The position numbers were made by a program, and so were the translations under genes. The notes under the pieces are model-generated. The model saw nothing but the letters and a program-made list of their open reading frames with translations. It was not told where the DNA came from and searched no databases. From Planktothrix sp. UBA8402 (GTDB taxonomy: Bacteria > Cyanobacteriota > Cyanobacteriia > Cyanobacteriales > Microcoleaceae), in NCBI GenBank assembly GCA_003456035.1, contig DMPJ01000201.1:1-8020 (forward strand): a stretch of 8,020 nt of DNA, given 5' to 3'. Positions 6,648-8,020 of the stretch are shown in pieces (position 1 is the first letter of the stretch; every line of letters begins with the position of its first letter).

Positions 6648-6705
6648 AAGCCCTGAAGGGCTTACTACGTTGAAAAATATTACCGTAGTAAGCCCTTCAG
6701 GGCTT
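6648..6705. repeat. Nested palindromic inverted repeat (REP/MITE-like)
   Basis: Seen: a perfect 22-bp inverted repeat (6648-6669 and 6684-6705) around a 14-base loop. The outer 16 bases of each arm are themselves palindromes: AAGCCCT-GA-AGGGCTT (6648-6663) and AAGCCCT-TC-AGGGCTT (6690-6705). It lies between two convergent genes and could block transcription from both sides, but neither strand has a downstream T-tract, so it is not a classic intrinsic terminator. The right arm supplies the stop codon (6697-6699) of the minus-strand gene. The design resembles dispersed REP-like elements; no transposase is visible. Confidence 0.8.
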
Positions 6706-8020
6706 TGTCCATTCAGATAATCCAAAATCGGGCAAATTATTAACAATTTTAACAGTTTCTAAACTAACAGTGATCACTTGACCAATTAACCTAACAATAT
6801 ATTGTTCATCATCTAAACGGTTAGGATCATTAACAATTCCACTACGTTTATCAATTTTAACTTGATATTGATCAATCACCCAATCTAACGCAGAACGATT
6901 TCCTAAACGATATTGAAATGCTTCGGGAGGAATACCATTCAAGGTAAGAAATTCATTATAAATAATTTGGGTTTTGTCTTTATTGAGTTTCATTTTTTCC
7001 ACCCGCAAATTTAACGGAACTTGATCATTTTCAATAAATTTAAGGCTATATTCGGGTTGTTGTTCATAGTTAAGATGTAGGTCTGCTAATTGTTTTCCAG
7101 CATCAGCAAAACCGCGAAAATCTGGGGCGTAGGGAATGCGAGGAAGTTCTCGTTTTAGGTTGGCGGCATAGCGTTCACGATAGGTGGGATGATGCAATAA
7201 TCCATAGGTATAATAGAAGATATCCCATTTGGTAATAGTCGGATCTTGGTAATAGTTTTGGAATTGTTCAAGTGACCAGTCGGTAATATTTTCTTTTCGG
7301 TTTGTTCCGTCTTCGTCGTAGGTGTAGAAGGGGAAACATTGAGCTTTTTCAAAAGCAAAGTCTAAAGCAATAATAAATTTACTGATAAAACAACCAAATC
7401 CTTTTCTATCACCAACGCCAGCAATAGAAATAATAAAATTTTCTTTTTCAGTTTCAGGTGTAGGGAATATTAAAGGAAATTGATAACGGCGCTCGTTTAA
7501 TTGAGCATTAAAATATAGATAATATTTAGTAAATGGCCGATAAAGAGATTGCTTAATAAAGTTGGAATTATACTCTATTTTAAATTCTCTATTTAACCAA
7601 ATTTTTACTCCTTCAGACCAACTGATTTTAGTTTCATTGTTAGTTACAAAATCATCTATTTTTACTGAACGATCAATGCGCTGTGTCCAACTGATCATTT
7701 GCTCATTATAAGTTGATATAGTCCGTTTAACATTCTCTGCAAGATTTATGGGATCAAAATTATATACCCAGGAATCTCGACAGGTAGCTACTCCTCTACT
7801 ATAAAGTTTAAAAATTGCATTAATATTATCTATTTTTGATGACTTACTTTCTTTATTTCCGATAGGGATAAAAGTTTCAAAATCATCTTGTAATCCTTCT
7901 GTTAACCAAGTATATTTTTGATCAGGATCAATCAGTGACCATTCAATATTACTATAACTTTGTGACTGATCTAAATATCCTAATTTTTCTTCCTTTCTCC
8001 AAAATTCATCAACACTAGCA
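6697..8020 (-). CDS. Type ISP restriction-modification enzyme, C-terminal part (runs off window)
   Basis: Partial gene: the minus-strand frame is open from the stop at 6697-6699 to the right edge, giving 440 codons. The Met at 7698 is internal, because the conserved block YSRGVATCRDSWVYNF (residues 73-88 of the visible part) lies before it in the same frame. That block, plus LYRPFTKYYLYFN (about 158-170), IAGVGDRKGFG, IFYYTYGLLHHPTYRERY (about 267-284) and WVIDQYQVKIDKRSGIVND (380-398), matches the C-terminal target-recognition region of Type ISP enzymes (LlaGI/LlaBIII type), which are single polypeptides with nuclease, helicase, N6-adenine methyltransferase and specificity domains. The catalytic methylase motifs would lie further upstream, outside the window, so completeness and activity cannot be judged. 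The last residues (TKP) and stop come from a palindromic repeat. It is convergent with, and probably unrelated to, the glycan cluster. Confidence 0.85.
   Translation of the reverse strand, partial: ASVDEFWRKEEKLGYLDQSQSYSNIEWSLIDPDQKYTWLTEGLQDDFETFIPIGNKESKSSKIDNINAIFKLYSRGVATCRDSWVYNFDPINLAENVKRTISTYNEQMISWTQRIDRSVKIDDFVTNNETKISWSEGVKIWLNREFKIEYNSNFIKQSLYRPFTKYYLYFNAQLNERRYQFPLIFPTPETEKENFIISIAGVGDRKGFGCFISKFIIALDFAFEKAQCFPFYTYDEDGTNRKENITDWSLEQFQNYYQDPTITKWDIFYYTYGLLHHPTYRERYAANLKRELPRIPYAPDFRGFADAGKQLADLHLNYEQQPEYSLKFIENDQVPLNLRVEKMKLNKDKTQIIYNEFLTLNGIPPEAFQYRLGNRSALDWVIDQYQVKIDKRSGIVNDPNRLDDEQYIVRLIGQVITVSLETVKIVNNLPDFGLSEWTKP

Noticed and set aside
6648..6705. Standard intrinsic terminator
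   Set aside because: The hairpin is strong but no T-tract follows on either strand; a repeat element with possible terminator activity is a better description.
7155..7358. 67-codon minus-strand open frame
   Set aside because: Inside the Type ISP gene in another frame with low-complexity content; a shadow frame.
7696..7698. ATG at 7698 as the start of the minus-strand gene
   Set aside because: The same frame continues without a stop to 8020 and encodes the conserved GVATCRDSWVYNF block, so this Met is internal.

Overview
The window looks like the chromosome of a low-GC, probably filamentous, cyanobacterium (Planktothrix/Microcoleus/Oscillatoria-like; this is inference). The main evidence is the cyanobacterial HIP1 octamer GCGATCGC at 1273-1280, 3155-3162, 3652-3659, 3993-4000 and 6409-6416. 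Supporting evidence is weak or absent Shine-Dalgarno sites and several short palindromic interspersed repeats of the kind common in these genomes.

Positions 27-6508, all on the + strand, form a cell-surface polysaccharide cluster. It opens with a large polytopic membrane protein resembling GT-C-type glycosyltransferases, broken by a frameshift near 304-320 into a 98-residue 5' part and a 518-codon 3' part. After a 74-bp gap with a plausible extended -10 promoter come three of the four dTDP-L-rhamnose genes: rfbC (3,5-epimerase), rfbD (reductase, 4-bp overlap with rfbC) and a long-form rfbA (glucose-1-phosphate thymidylyltransferase). Next are a family 2 glycosyltransferase (GTG start overlapping the rfbA stop) and a GT4/GT1-type glycosyltransferase. 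Together they would make dTDP-rhamnose and transfer rhamnose or other sugars onto a lipid-linked or surface glycan. rfbB, the 4,6-dehydratase, is not in the window.

Positions 6509-6696 separate two convergent genes and contain nested palindromes, including a perfect 22-bp inverted repeat whose arms are themselves palindromes. From 6697 to the right edge, on the - strand, lies the C-terminal 440 codons of a Type ISP restriction-modification enzyme; its frame is open across the edge, so the 5' end lies outside.

The most unusual theme is short interspersed repeats touching protein-coding sequence at four places: a C/G-rich repeat read in frame inside the membrane protein, a 28-bp palindrome supplying the rfbD stop codon, a second copy of that palindrome read in frame inside the family 2 glycosyltransferase, and a nested palindrome supplying the last residues and stop of the Type ISP gene. 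I see no wholly new multi-gene system here; the repeats and the broken membrane protein are the items most worth checking.
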